Part shown: positions 26,288 through 36,279 of the stretch, piece after piece | Layout of the letters: the number at the start of each line of letters is the position of its first letter | Numbering within the stretch: position 1 is the first letter of the stretch | Source: Astropecten irregularis | Taxonomy: Eukaryota > Echinodermata > Asteroidea > Paxillosida > Astropectinidae | Length of the DNA: 64,000 nucleotides | Direction of reading: 5' to 3' | Assembly (NCBI GenBank): GCA_963971285.1 | Contig: OZ020262.1 | Span: 11,573,308-11,637,307, forward strand | Position numbers and translations under genes: made by a program | Notes under the pieces: model-generated | Database searches by the model: none | What the model saw: only the letters and a program-made list of their open reading frames with translations | Told to the model about the DNA's origin: nothing

Positions 26288-28238
26288 TAATTGCCCTGTT
26301 ATCGTGGTTAGAATCATGTCAAGTGGGAAGTGAGAAGTGATATCCTGACATGTAACATGCCAAGGAGGGGAGTGTGTAGGCCAAAATGTTCCAGAGTGTT
26401 GGGCCTGGTAGTTTGTTTCTTCAAGCTTCAAGTAGCTACTGGCCACAGCCTGACAGCAAGGGCTCTTTGAATGTTGAAGTCTTAAGAGTTGATCTGCAAT
26501 TCCAACATGAAATGAATCACTGAATCGTTGAGCACAGTTGGGGCTGCCCCAAACACAGTTGAGTTGGTGCAGCAGCACAGCTGGGACGTAGAATTAACAA
26601 GTACACATGCAGCAAACAATGAATGGTATCAGACATTTCTTGACTGGAGATGAAGTCTCTAATCAACACCAACTCACTTCCCTGAGCTAACCTGGCACGG
26701 AAGGGGCCTCCATGCATCCATGCATCAAAGGATACAAGGCAGAGTGCATCAGAGCGCGTTCTGAAACGAAATGTCATCAGTTGATGCTAACAGTAATTTT
26801 GACTTGAGCCAGCTGGCAGATGATGAGGTCCTTGCGCTACCATTACAGACAGATTGCTGAGAGATAGTCACAAAGCAAGGCATCTTGGCCAGTTATTCAG
26901 GAATTTTGTAGGATGCAATCCTGATGGTATTAAGCTTCTAGCTTGAGGCCGTAGATACAGTAGACATGTCTGAAGTCTTCTTCAGATGGACCAAAGAAAT
27001 CTCGCTGAGAACAACTTTATACAGCACCAAGGAGGTAGAAAAAATTTCTACCTCCATGATAGCACCAAGTATAGAGTTTTCACAAGCATCCAAGTCTGTT
27101 TTCTTTTATCTCCAAGCAAGATTTTTTGCGGTTCGCACAAGTTTCAATCTTGGGAGCTGAGTTCTGAAATACTGGGCCCTCCATATGTCCCTGGAGGCAT
27201 TTTGGGAATCCTATTCAATACCTTGAAAAATGCAAAGATGCACAGTATAAGTTATCTTGTCTTTATCTTTGATAATGGGAAGTAAATTCAAAACAGTCTT
27301 CCTCTCTTGAGTAAGTACATGTACAAATCAAAATGTCTTATCTACTGAAGCCGTGTATGCAACTATGCATAGCGATTGCATTTGGTCTAATCATACAAGT
27401 AACGGGAAATATAACAGACTATATCAGAATGCACAGCTGTCATGTGGGCAGTATTTTAGTGCAAAGACCAATTTCCCATCCTATATGAGATTTTGTGTAC
27501 ACAATTTTAGCGCAAACTATCCCACACCTTCACTGCAAACTCTGTGCCTATCCGCTAAGGCATAAACAAATACAATTGAGCTCTCTGAGGTCTGAAGGCC
27601 ACTTCCAAAAACTCCTCCAGATTGTGACTGCAGTCGTTGTGCAAACTCCATTGTTTCACCTAGCAAAAAAAAAAATCCTGGGCCTTTGGTTTGCCGCGCC
27701 GTGCCAGGTCCCGTGACTGCTAGATAGGCCCCTAATCAATGACTTAGCAAAGTGGACTTTGGTAGATTCAAGCACATGGCGACAATCTGGTAGTTGGGTC
27801 CATGCAGTGGCTGCCTTTTAAAGAAATCTCGTCCAATCTTGAATCAAGCTGAATGGATTTGATTCATCCAGCAACCATGTAAACTTACAGTAGTCATACA
27901 TGTACATGTACACATTTCATGTACAGTACATGCAGCCATGGCAGGTGCCAATATGCACAGGGCTACTCCTATGATACACAAATTGACCAAAAAACCAAGA
28001 TCTGTTAAAGCAAAACCAAAGCAAAACAAACAAACGAACAAACAAAAACAGCAACATACAGGTAACAGATCACAATCAACAACTTGGGTAATAAAAAAAA
28101 TGCTGAACTTTGTCTATAATATTACATGTACATGGAGGATATTACTGTGTACATATGCAATAAAGATACTGTACACACAGTTTAATAATGCTTGTGAAGT
28201 ATCAACATTGCCTCTAGGCATGAAACTAACTATTTCGT

Positions 28239-28672
28239 TGGGCCGCTGAAAACGGACATAATTCACAGAATCTGCTTCTTGGAACAGAATTCCATTTTCC
28301 AAACGGAATGCAAGTAAATTCACCAATTAAATTCATAAAAATGCATCATTTATGTGAACTGATTACCTCTAGGCAAATTGAATCATGGTTTGATCTTGCA
28401 TTCATTGACTGGTTTTGTGACAAAAACACAGTCTGACAAGTTAGTCTTCACTGTGCAAAAGTTACGACACTTTTCCAGTACTTGCCCAGCACACAGTCAG
28501 TACAGTACGTGATTTACTGCGTGTTAAATACAACTTTTTGGAACTGAATCTACACTGTATAGCACGAAACAGATTTGTTCAGTCTGAAACCAAATTTTTC
28601 AGCCTTCGACGGAATCCAAGGATTTGGGAAAAGGAATTTGCACTTTTCTGAAACAGAAAATCAGAGGCCCTA
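28239..28672 (+). mobile_element. MITE family E, second copy
   Basis: Aligns with 2592-2986 through AAATGCATCATTTATGTGAA, GTCTGACAAGTT and AGATTTGTTCAGTCTGAAA. Right end AAAATCAGAGGCCCTA. Confidence 0.78.
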
Positions 28673-29195
28673 CATACACGTACTGTAATGTATCAGTGCT
28701 GCTGCCAGAATCTGGCATTATCCTCAGTCATGCAGAGCCTTTGGGATGTCAGGTTGGTGTCTGTCTACCAAACACATTCTTCCTTGACATCAATGTCAAC
28801 ATGCATCATCAAGCCTCATGATGAATACGGCCTCAAGGGTATGATCATGACATAATAATGAACCCTCATGATCATGTTAATGTGTCCTTGTGTACTTCTA
28901 GACCTAGACATTTTTGGCAAACTTCCAAACACCCACCACATTAGACAGGAGTCAAACACCTTTTTTTGCAGGACCCAGTAAATTAACATATAACAAAAGA
29001 AATGTTCATGCACTTGATTCACTGATAAACAGATTGTTACTCTTAAGATTTATTTCAAACATTCTTGTCTTTAAATTATGATAAAAACCAAATACATGTA
29101 TATTGTATACATGTAAACATGTCATGTAGGCCTATGTACGTGTACATACAGTACAATACATTAATAATCGAGATGTGCCATGCCCAGTACAACCA

Positions 29196-29241
29196 GGTCT
29201 CCTGATGAAGACTAGAGCAGACTAGTCGAAACTTTGAGACC
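29196..29241 (+). other. Hairpin with hammerhead-ribozyme-like core
   Basis: GGTCTC and GAGACC pair around CTGATGA, a 6-bp hairpin GACTAG/CTAGTC, and GAAAC. CTGATGA plus a closed helix plus GAAA is the conserved core of hammerhead ribozymes, known in Penelope-like retroelements and related small retroelements. A normal stem III is absent (only CTTT between GAAA and GAGACC). Activity is therefore doubtful and this may be a decayed or derived motif. The flanks TAATAATCG (29163) and CGATTATTA (29287) may be the ends of the carrying element. Confidence 0.5.
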
Positions 29242-29484
29242 TAATTGCGAGAAGTGCGAACGATATAGAAGTGTGAAAGTACGAACGATTATTACATGGT
29301 GTTTCCGCAAACCGATCCACATACCAATTGTCACCATGAGCCTCAAATCTTTCTCCAGTGCAACCAGTTACATGTAAATACAAAACTAGAGTGAGCACTA
29401 TGTGTTTGAAAAGGTGCAGAGGAATGCATCAAGCAGTTTGATGCATTTATTCTGCACCATTTAATTTAAGGTAAAAATAATATA

Positions 29485-29952
29485 GCCTTTTTGAGAAAGA
29501 TCCTGCTAGGATCGAAACGCGTCAGGCCCTCCTAACTTAAAGGTTGTATCATACTTTGGTAAGAGACCAAAACAGAAATGTTCACAGATTTACATACAAC
29601 TTTCGGGGTATGAAGATGATGCTGGTAGAATCCAACCGTTAAAATAATTCCGCCTGAAATGGTGTATTTATCCAGAAATTAATAAAACAACGGCCACAAA
29701 TCTTTTTGATCTTTTAAAAGATCAAAAATAAAAGAGAAAAGACTTAAGAAAATACTGTGGCTGTTTTTTACTGTTTTCTCAAAAAGTTGGCACCGTATGG
29801 GACTGAATTTTTCACAGATTACTTTTACTGTATCTTCCTTGATATTTTTGCCCATGAATCTGTATTTCTTTGACAAAAATCCAAAGTATGATACTACCTT
29901 TAAAGCATTTGATATATTTCAGGTCATATTGGCTGATGAGCAGTTTGCAGCA
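29485..29952. repeat. Family D unit split by a family A insertion
   Basis: The left part ends GGCCCTCCTAACTTAA; the right part resumes with AGCATTTGATATATTTCAGG and GCAGCAGTTTATTAC. At 22553 the same sequence is uninterrupted (CCTAACTTTAAGCATTTG), showing the pre-insertion site. Confidence 0.85.
29537..29904 (+). mobile_element. MITE family A inserted at TTAA in a family D repeat
   Basis: TTAA stands at both ends (CCTAAC-TTAA-AGGTTG and TACCT-TTAA-AGC). Comparison with the uninterrupted repeat at 22553 supports a TTAA target duplication, the mark of piggyBac-type transposition. Confidence 0.9.
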
Positions 29953-30394
29953 GTTTATTACTAATGGGTAAAAATAAGGAGTTACAGAAAGAAAACCAAA
30001 CACGGGCAACAAGCACTAAACACAACTGATGCTTTGCTGAGTACATAATTATTTTATACACATTAATTTAAAAGTATGCCCTGTGTACATCTACACTTCA
30101 AACTATTTGTACATTCATCTAACGGAAGCAACGAACATGACAAATAAAGAAAACACAGTTTGAGTAAAACAAAAGAGAACGTTGTTAAATAACTACAGGT
30201 GCAGTCCAGATGTTCATGACATGTATCATACCGAAAATTTGGCTATACCAAATATCATCCTTGGCATCCAATTTTTATGTGCAATGTTCATGTAGCCTAT
30301 GTATGCTGAACATTGTTCATTAAAATGAATAACCACTATAAGGAACGATTTCTGTGCACCCCAGCGTTTTTGTTATAGTTAGTGTACAGCTTGA

Positions 30395-30988
30395 TTACAG
30401 CTCTACAGAATGGTTTGAAGATCTTGTTCCAAATTCCCCCTCCGTCTGGGGGCTACTGGCAATTTCCATGACAACGCTGGGATCATACCGGTCATGGGCA
30501 TCGCTGCGTAGCAGAGGAGGCGTCTCGTCATCGTAAGAGGCTGGTAAGCTGCTCTGGGACGTCACCTCGTGAGCCGCCTGCAGCATCTGCTGCAGCAAGT
30601 TTGTCAGATGCCGGTTGTCTTTTACCTTCTCCGGATACTTGGCGTTCGCTATCAGAGTCTGCGTGGTGCCCTCGGACTCGGTCGCATTGCTGGCGCATGT
30701 GAGGACCGTGGAGGAGGTGTGCATGGAATGAGTGTCATGCGATGACTTCGTGGTGTCCGTCGCCGTGGCGTTGGACTGGGACCGTTTCCTCCTCTTGCGG
30801 CGCCGGCGTCTCCCGTGCTTCTCGTCCTCGTTGCTCTGCAGCTTGCCACCCTCGACTGTGAACCAGTTGCTTGGTCTGGTTTCGCGTCGGCCGCAGCACA
30901 GGGGCGGGCAGAGACAGCAGCAGTCCCAGGGGTACGACGACCAGCGCCGGGGCGCGGTGTCGCTGGTGTTGCTTTCACCTCCTGCCAT
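30395..30988 (-). CDS. Unrecognised protein with Cys-rich and Arg/Lys-rich patches
   Basis: An open frame of 197 residues from ATG at 30988 to TAA at 30395. It is GC-rich in AT-rich surroundings, which supports real coding. Order: a short start with PRRW; a Cys-rich patch CCCLCPPLCCGRRE (about residues 20-33), of the sort palmitoylated next to a membrane; a basic run GRRRRRKRRKRSQ (about 57-69), which could be a nuclear or nucleic-acid signal; a Ser/Thr/Asn-rich middle; a predicted helix around HLTNLLQQMLQAAHEV; an acidic, Ser-rich tail ending NHSVEL. No signal peptide or membrane helix lies in this exon. It may be the last exon of a larger gene whose membrane part lies to the right; no clear partner exon was found. 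I do not recognise the family. Confidence 0.5.
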   Translation of the reverse strand: MAGGESNTSDTAPRRWSSYPWDCCCLCPPLCCGRRETRPSNWFTVEGGKLQSNEDEKHGRRRRRKRRKRSQSNATATDTTKSSHDTHSMHTSSTVLTCASNATESEGTTQTLIANAKYPEKVKDNRHLTNLLQQMLQAAHEVTSQSSLPASYDDETPPLLRSDAHDRYDPSVVMEIASSPQTEGEFGTRSSNHSVEL

Positions 30989-32573
30989 GGGCAACTCTTA
31001 AACACAATTCATTGTGGTAAGGATCGAACGATCTCTAAATGCACGTAGAATCAAATGTCCAACATGATGGTTAACATCTTTACAGCTCATGCAAGGTACG
31101 AGTCAGTCATCCGTTCATTTTCTGTAACATCCCAAGCTCAATTTCCTCGAAGTGTTTGAGACAATTCCAGATTAACAGCTTGGAGAAGCCACACCAGAAA
31201 AACAACAGACTACCACTACTGTACATTTACTTCTGGCATGTCTGGCAAAGAAAGTTGAGCCAAGTCTCCACCGTCACGTTGCAAGCATTTTGTGCACTGC
31301 CGGAGGACGAACATTCATGACTGAATTACATGTTCAAAGACATCAATTGACGTTCCCCGAGCACGTGATGAAGTCAAAGCCAGAGTATGTTCTCATAAAT
31401 CCATCAAACCACAACACTACACAAAGTTTCATACACGAAGTTTCAAACACAAAGGAACACAATGTTTGCACTTGATGCGACTTGTGACCAACTTTGGATT
31501 CGGATTGAAAACCAAATAAACAATCAACCACCTCACATGAAATTGCCAAAGCAATGACACAGCATAACCATTCCTGCCTTTGTTCGCTTCGAATCATGTG
31601 TACAGTATTTGATGAGTCTCAGCTGCGTGTGATTACATTACAATGACTTCACAATGTTTACATTCATCATACATGTCCATACTATACAGAGGCTCATGCA
31701 CTGGATGGCCATACTGCCAGACCGACGGTGACAGGCACAACTACAACTCCCAAGAATACCGCAGAACATGCCCAGGTTTGATACCAAAAAAATGTGATGC
31801 AAAATCAGTCAGGTGTATGATAAGATACAGTCCAACTGCCCAAAAGACTTCCTTCCCCTTTTACAAGGTTGCACGAGGCTCGGTTTCAAATCGGCACTAC
31901 CCTACTACGACCTGCTGATAAAGTCTACACGCAACTGTACATGTATGGTGTAATGCAAGGAATTTTTTTTGTTCCCAATCGCTCGGTGTACATTATGTAC
32001 AGTACAAAGTACAAGGGGAGCAAGTTCAGGTGTGAACTATGTGCGCGGGCTGGTGTATGGCCTCGGTCCACCTAGACGTTCTTTTGTGAAACTTTAATTG
32101 CCCACTTCATATACATGTATCTAGGCGAGTTGACAATGCCCAAAATAAGCACATAATTCTGATCATTATATAATGCACATGATTTTGCGGTGGAGACCAG
32201 ATGTAATGTACTGTACGTGACCAATGCACACTTAAACGCTTGACTGGTCTTCTTGAAAAAAAAAAAAAGAAGGAAAAAGTAAATGGGCAGCCAGACGGAA
32301 AATGGAGGGGAAAAAAGGGGAAAAATAATAGTTTATCTAGACCCAATACAATCTTATTCAGAACCTTGCAAAGCTAATACTGCAAAGATGTAACTTGGCA
32401 AGTTTCCACAGACAATATGAAATGCATGCAATTCCAGCATGAATGCATCCCTTTCTTCACAAGATGAATAGCTGTACCAAAAAAAATGTACATGTAACAG
32501 CACTTCGTAGGTTCGTACGAAGGTATTTCTACCGGCCAACTTCTGTCCAGCAAGAATATCCGAGACACTCTAC

Positions 32574-32768
32574 CCTTAAAGACAAAAAGTCCAGTGCGGG
32601 GACCCTCATGAGCCTACTATTGTCTGCTCGGTAATTCTTCCCTGCGTGCACAGTTAAAAAGTGTGCAAAAGTCCAAGTGCGGACACCGGTAATATTTGCC
32701 CATTTTTCAATAAACCCATCGGCTCGGTGAAACCCCCAGGAAAAAAAGTCCAGTGCGGACAGGGCTAT
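32574..32768. mobile_element. MITE family L copy
   Basis: AAAAAGTCCAGTGCGGG at the left, CGGTGAAACCCCCAGG and AAAGTCCAGTGCGGACAGGG at the right. It is the inverse of the left end of the element at 54839. Confidence 0.65.
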
Positions 32769-32792
32769 AGAGTAAACTTCAAGGTTACCGGT

Positions 32793-33035
32793 CAGGGCTC
32801 GAATTTCGTGAAAAAAACGCACTGGACAGCTGGTCTAGTATTAATTGAAGCATTTTACTTGACCTGAATTTTTTTCACTAGACTTGTGGCATTCATGTCC
32901 ATAGGAATATAGTAATTGTATGCAATATTGTGTCAAAAATCACTAGACAGCCGGACTAGTGCTGTACACATTTTTCTAGACCGACACTGAAATCACTAGA
33001 CTCGGTCCTCGGTCTAGTGGATATTTCGAGCCCTG
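32793..33035. mobile_element. MITE family M with CAGGGCTCGAA ends
   Basis: Left CAGGGCTCGAATTTCGTG, right ATATTTCGAGCCCTG. The interior repeats CACTAGAC and CTAGTG motifs several times. CAGGG ends suggest the hAT group, but no clean 8-bp duplication is visible. Confidence 0.7.
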
Positions 33036-34063
33036 CCGGTATCAGTGCTGGAGGAACCTGAGAGATAACAAACATGGTACAGATAGATCAGTCCCAGCCT
33101 GTAGGTAGTACCTAGGTACACAAACTTTATGTAAATGGTCAGTGTCTGGGCACATGACCCACTGCACATGTGTGTACATGTGATAAGAGAAGGTCAGGAT
33201 GTTACAACTGGTCTTTGAAAAGATTTTGATGTCCAGTCAGTCAGTCATCTGATGTGATTTCCCCTTTGTCATCCTTAAAAGGAGTTTCTTGCATTTACCT
33301 CCTCTTGTGAGGAGATAAGCCACAGAGTAATTATTTGACTCTCCTTGGAAACTTTCCCCGCTGTGACAACAAGGACAAAAGATGGCCGGACAATGGCCAG
33401 ACATCAACGACCACTGGTTGGCCAGTCAGAACCCAAGGTTGTGAGCCCCTGGACAACAAGTATGACATCTTCAATCTTATGCAGTCTCAGAGATTGAGAC
33501 CTGTAAAAGAACACCGAGTCAACATCTTTCAAAGAGAGGGTCATAAGTGCTATGCATGAACAAACATCTGCATACCTGCACTGAGCACTAAACACGTACC
33601 TTAGGTATATGAATGTAAAATACACATTAAATGCATTTTTATACTGGACCATACCCACGGGTACAAATTAGAAAACTTCACGATGACAGAATCTACTGTA
33701 TATAGAATACATGATGTATACATATGTACATCCATGATCCATTCAAATTATCAGACAAGTATTTCAAAAATCTGTGCAGTACACGCAAGCACTTGAACTT
33801 AAATGCATGTACATAATGTATCATGTAGGATGACAGCTTAATCTCAAGTACACTGTATGTAGGCCCACTCATCATACACAATGAATACATACATACATGT
33901 ACAGTCACGTGTGTAATACACATGTACATTGTAAGTTTCATACATTACTGCACAACTACAAGTCTACAACACAATGTATGAGAGTCAGTAGCATTTTATG
34001 ATGTCTGTACGTATGGTCCAGGAGTAAACCATACAATGATGACTCAAAAGTAATGAAACCAAT

Positions 34064-34205
34064 GGGAGACTTTTGGAGAGTCGGTCTTGAGTCAACAGCG
34101 CACACGCAAAGCATGCTTGCGCAATTGTGAGCATGCGCGCGTTGTATTACGCGTGCGTGCGCGTGCGCTGTTGACTCAAGACCGACTCTTCAAAAATTTC
34201 CCATT
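34064..34205. repeat. Long hairpin with alternating purine-pyrimidine centre
   Basis: Arms GAGTCGGTCTTGAGTCAACA and TGTTGACTCAAGACCGACTC pair almost perfectly, extended by GCGCAC/GTGCGC. The centre is rich in GCATGCGCGCG and ACGCGTGCGTGCGCGTGC. Probably a small MITE. Confidence 0.8.
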
Positions 34206-34514
34206 TCAAAGTAGGCTTTATACAGTAGTTTCTTACTAAATTTTACCTGTAAAACATGGAGAAATTTTTACAAATCAACAATGTGCATTATTATGAGTAC
34301 ACCTGTTGGAGTTAAAAGACAAGTAGGAAACATTCCACTAATATTACATTCAATGTCATTTGAGATTCCTTGCTGGAAAAACCTAACACCATAACATGAT
34401 AAAATCTAGCCCTTAGTACGGCCCCTTCAGGAGACAAAAAGGAAGGAAATTACAAATTTATCAGTTGCCCAAGGAAAACCTTCGATAATGATTCTAGGGA
34501 AACACATGAGATCA

Positions 34515-34755
34515 GGGGCCAATTTCATGGAGCTGCTAAGCACAAAGATTTGCTAAGCACAAAAATGTCTTGCCCAATAAAACAAACCACCGTTAAAAAG
34601 TTCATTTGAAGTTCATGGTCAGTGAACAACAGCCAAAGAACAACCACAAGCGATACACAACACATGGACATTTGGTTGTTAATCCTGTTTTTATCAAGAC
34701 AGAAATTTCATGGTAAGCGAATTTTTGTGCTAAGCAGGGCCATGAAATTGGCCCC
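34515..34755 (-). mobile_element. MITE family B, best-preserved copy
   Basis: GGGGCCAATTTCATGGAGCTG at the left and its inverse at the right (GGCCATGAAATTGGCCCC). The interior holds CAGTGAACAACAGCCAAAGA, the reverse of the 20935 copy. Confidence 0.88.
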
Positions 34756-36279
34756 AGGTAGGGACTGGAAATTCAATCCATGTAGTGCCCTTGGTGGATT
34801 CGAACCTATAGGTCTCAAGGCAGAAGGCAAGTGGTCACACAAGTAACCAACCATACCCAAACCCCCAAAGCAACTGCTGCAAATAGACTACATATGTACA
34901 TGTTGACGGATGCGCAAGTTTTAAACTGGGCTGTGCGCAATTTTGAATTTAACATTCATTAGGGATTTTTTTAACTGCAGCACATACACATATACTGATG
35001 TAGCTACATGTATTACCTTCACTAAAGTTTGGCCTCTACAGGTTAAAAACGTTGGACACAGCCTCACAGGTTTTCTTTAAAACAATTCACTTCAGACAAA
35101 CGGTTAAAGATTCAGTATCAGCGCGGCGGGCACACAAGAAAATATAAATGCATACACACATGTATACAAAAATTGTTTTTTACAAAATACAAATAGGCCT
35201 ATAAAATGCACAAAAAAGATAAGAAAGTTAAATTGGGAAGTGCGATTAGGCTTAATTTAAGTGTAGGGGCGCTACAAATATTATTTACAAAATTGTATAA
35301 ACTACCAAGCCCCTCCCCCTCAGATGAACCAAAACTGAACAACCGGGTAACGGGTTGACAGCACAACTTGTAACGTTTGTACAGTTCCACGCATGTTAAT
35401 AAAATATTAAAAACCAGCTTCGTTCCTGCATCATCATCATGCGATATTGTTCCAGATTTGAAGCCTTGGAACATTCATTGCTAAGATGCACACAAAATGA
35501 TGCATATGCAGAGAGGAAAACGGCGTCTAGAAACAGTCTGTTAATTCCCTCAATATGTAGGCGTTGTCCGTGCTGCAGCGTGCATGCATCACAAACACAT
35601 TTTCTATTTTGATGGTCAATCAATCACACGCGTTAGGACCAGTCTAGCCCTGCTAAATCATCTCCGGATTTAGGACATTTTCCCCCAAATTAATGCAATG
35701 ACATTCATTAAATCCCGACATTTAAGAAACCTTGAGTAACAGACTTTTCTACTCACCAGACATTTGTTCCCCACGCTTCAGTCTTCATCTGATAATTCGA
35801 TGTTTTTTTTTCTGGAAATTATCTCTCTCGTCATGTCATGATGACACTTTTCTTGTATAATTTTTCCCTGTGCAAATTTTTAGCGCCCTCTATTTTTCTT
35901 CCCGCAATTTATTTCTTGACGACTCTTTCATGTCCACTTTAATAATTTGACAACAATCAATTAAACATGAAATAGTTAAACTATTCATTTTTTTTAAGGA
36001 AAATCTCAAAAAAACAAGTTTCCCTTTTTCAAAGTCTAACATTTTAATTTTTAAATCTACAATAAAGAAGGTTTTGTGTATAATTAATAGACAAGTGACG
36101 TTCCTTTCGTTTATTTTCAGTAATATTTTGGATTTTCAAGGGTTGTCAAGTAAGGCGGCCATGTTGTTTATTGGGTGTCATGCACTAAATAAATTGCATT
36201 CAACTTGTGTGAGATTTATTGAACGTGAGCAGATTATGTACGGCTGAATTTTGCGGTTGTTTTCAGTAAAACAGACACG

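Larger units (their letters stand above)
13458..30394. other. Gene-poor stretch of about 17 kb
   Basis: I found no convincing exon. The DNA holds many TE copies and long runs made of TACATGTAC words (for example around 14540, 15430, 18090, 18890 and 19100). An intron of a large gene or plain intergenic DNA are both possible. Confidence 0.5.
30989..36279. other. Intergenic or intronic stretch left of DYNLT2B
   Basis: Contains MITE copies and a hairpin. No exon with convincing splice sites was found. The last 400 bp hold the presumed DYNLT2B promoter: a YY1-like GCGGCCATGTTG at 36154-36165, an inverted CCAAT (ATTGG) at about 36170, and no TATA box. Confidence 0.5.

Noticed and set aside
31690-31805. 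Minus-strand hydrophobic stretch VFLGVVVVPVTVGLAVW as membrane exon of the orphan gene
   Set aside because: No acceptor before it, a weak donor at best, and no frame that can be joined with confidence to 30988.
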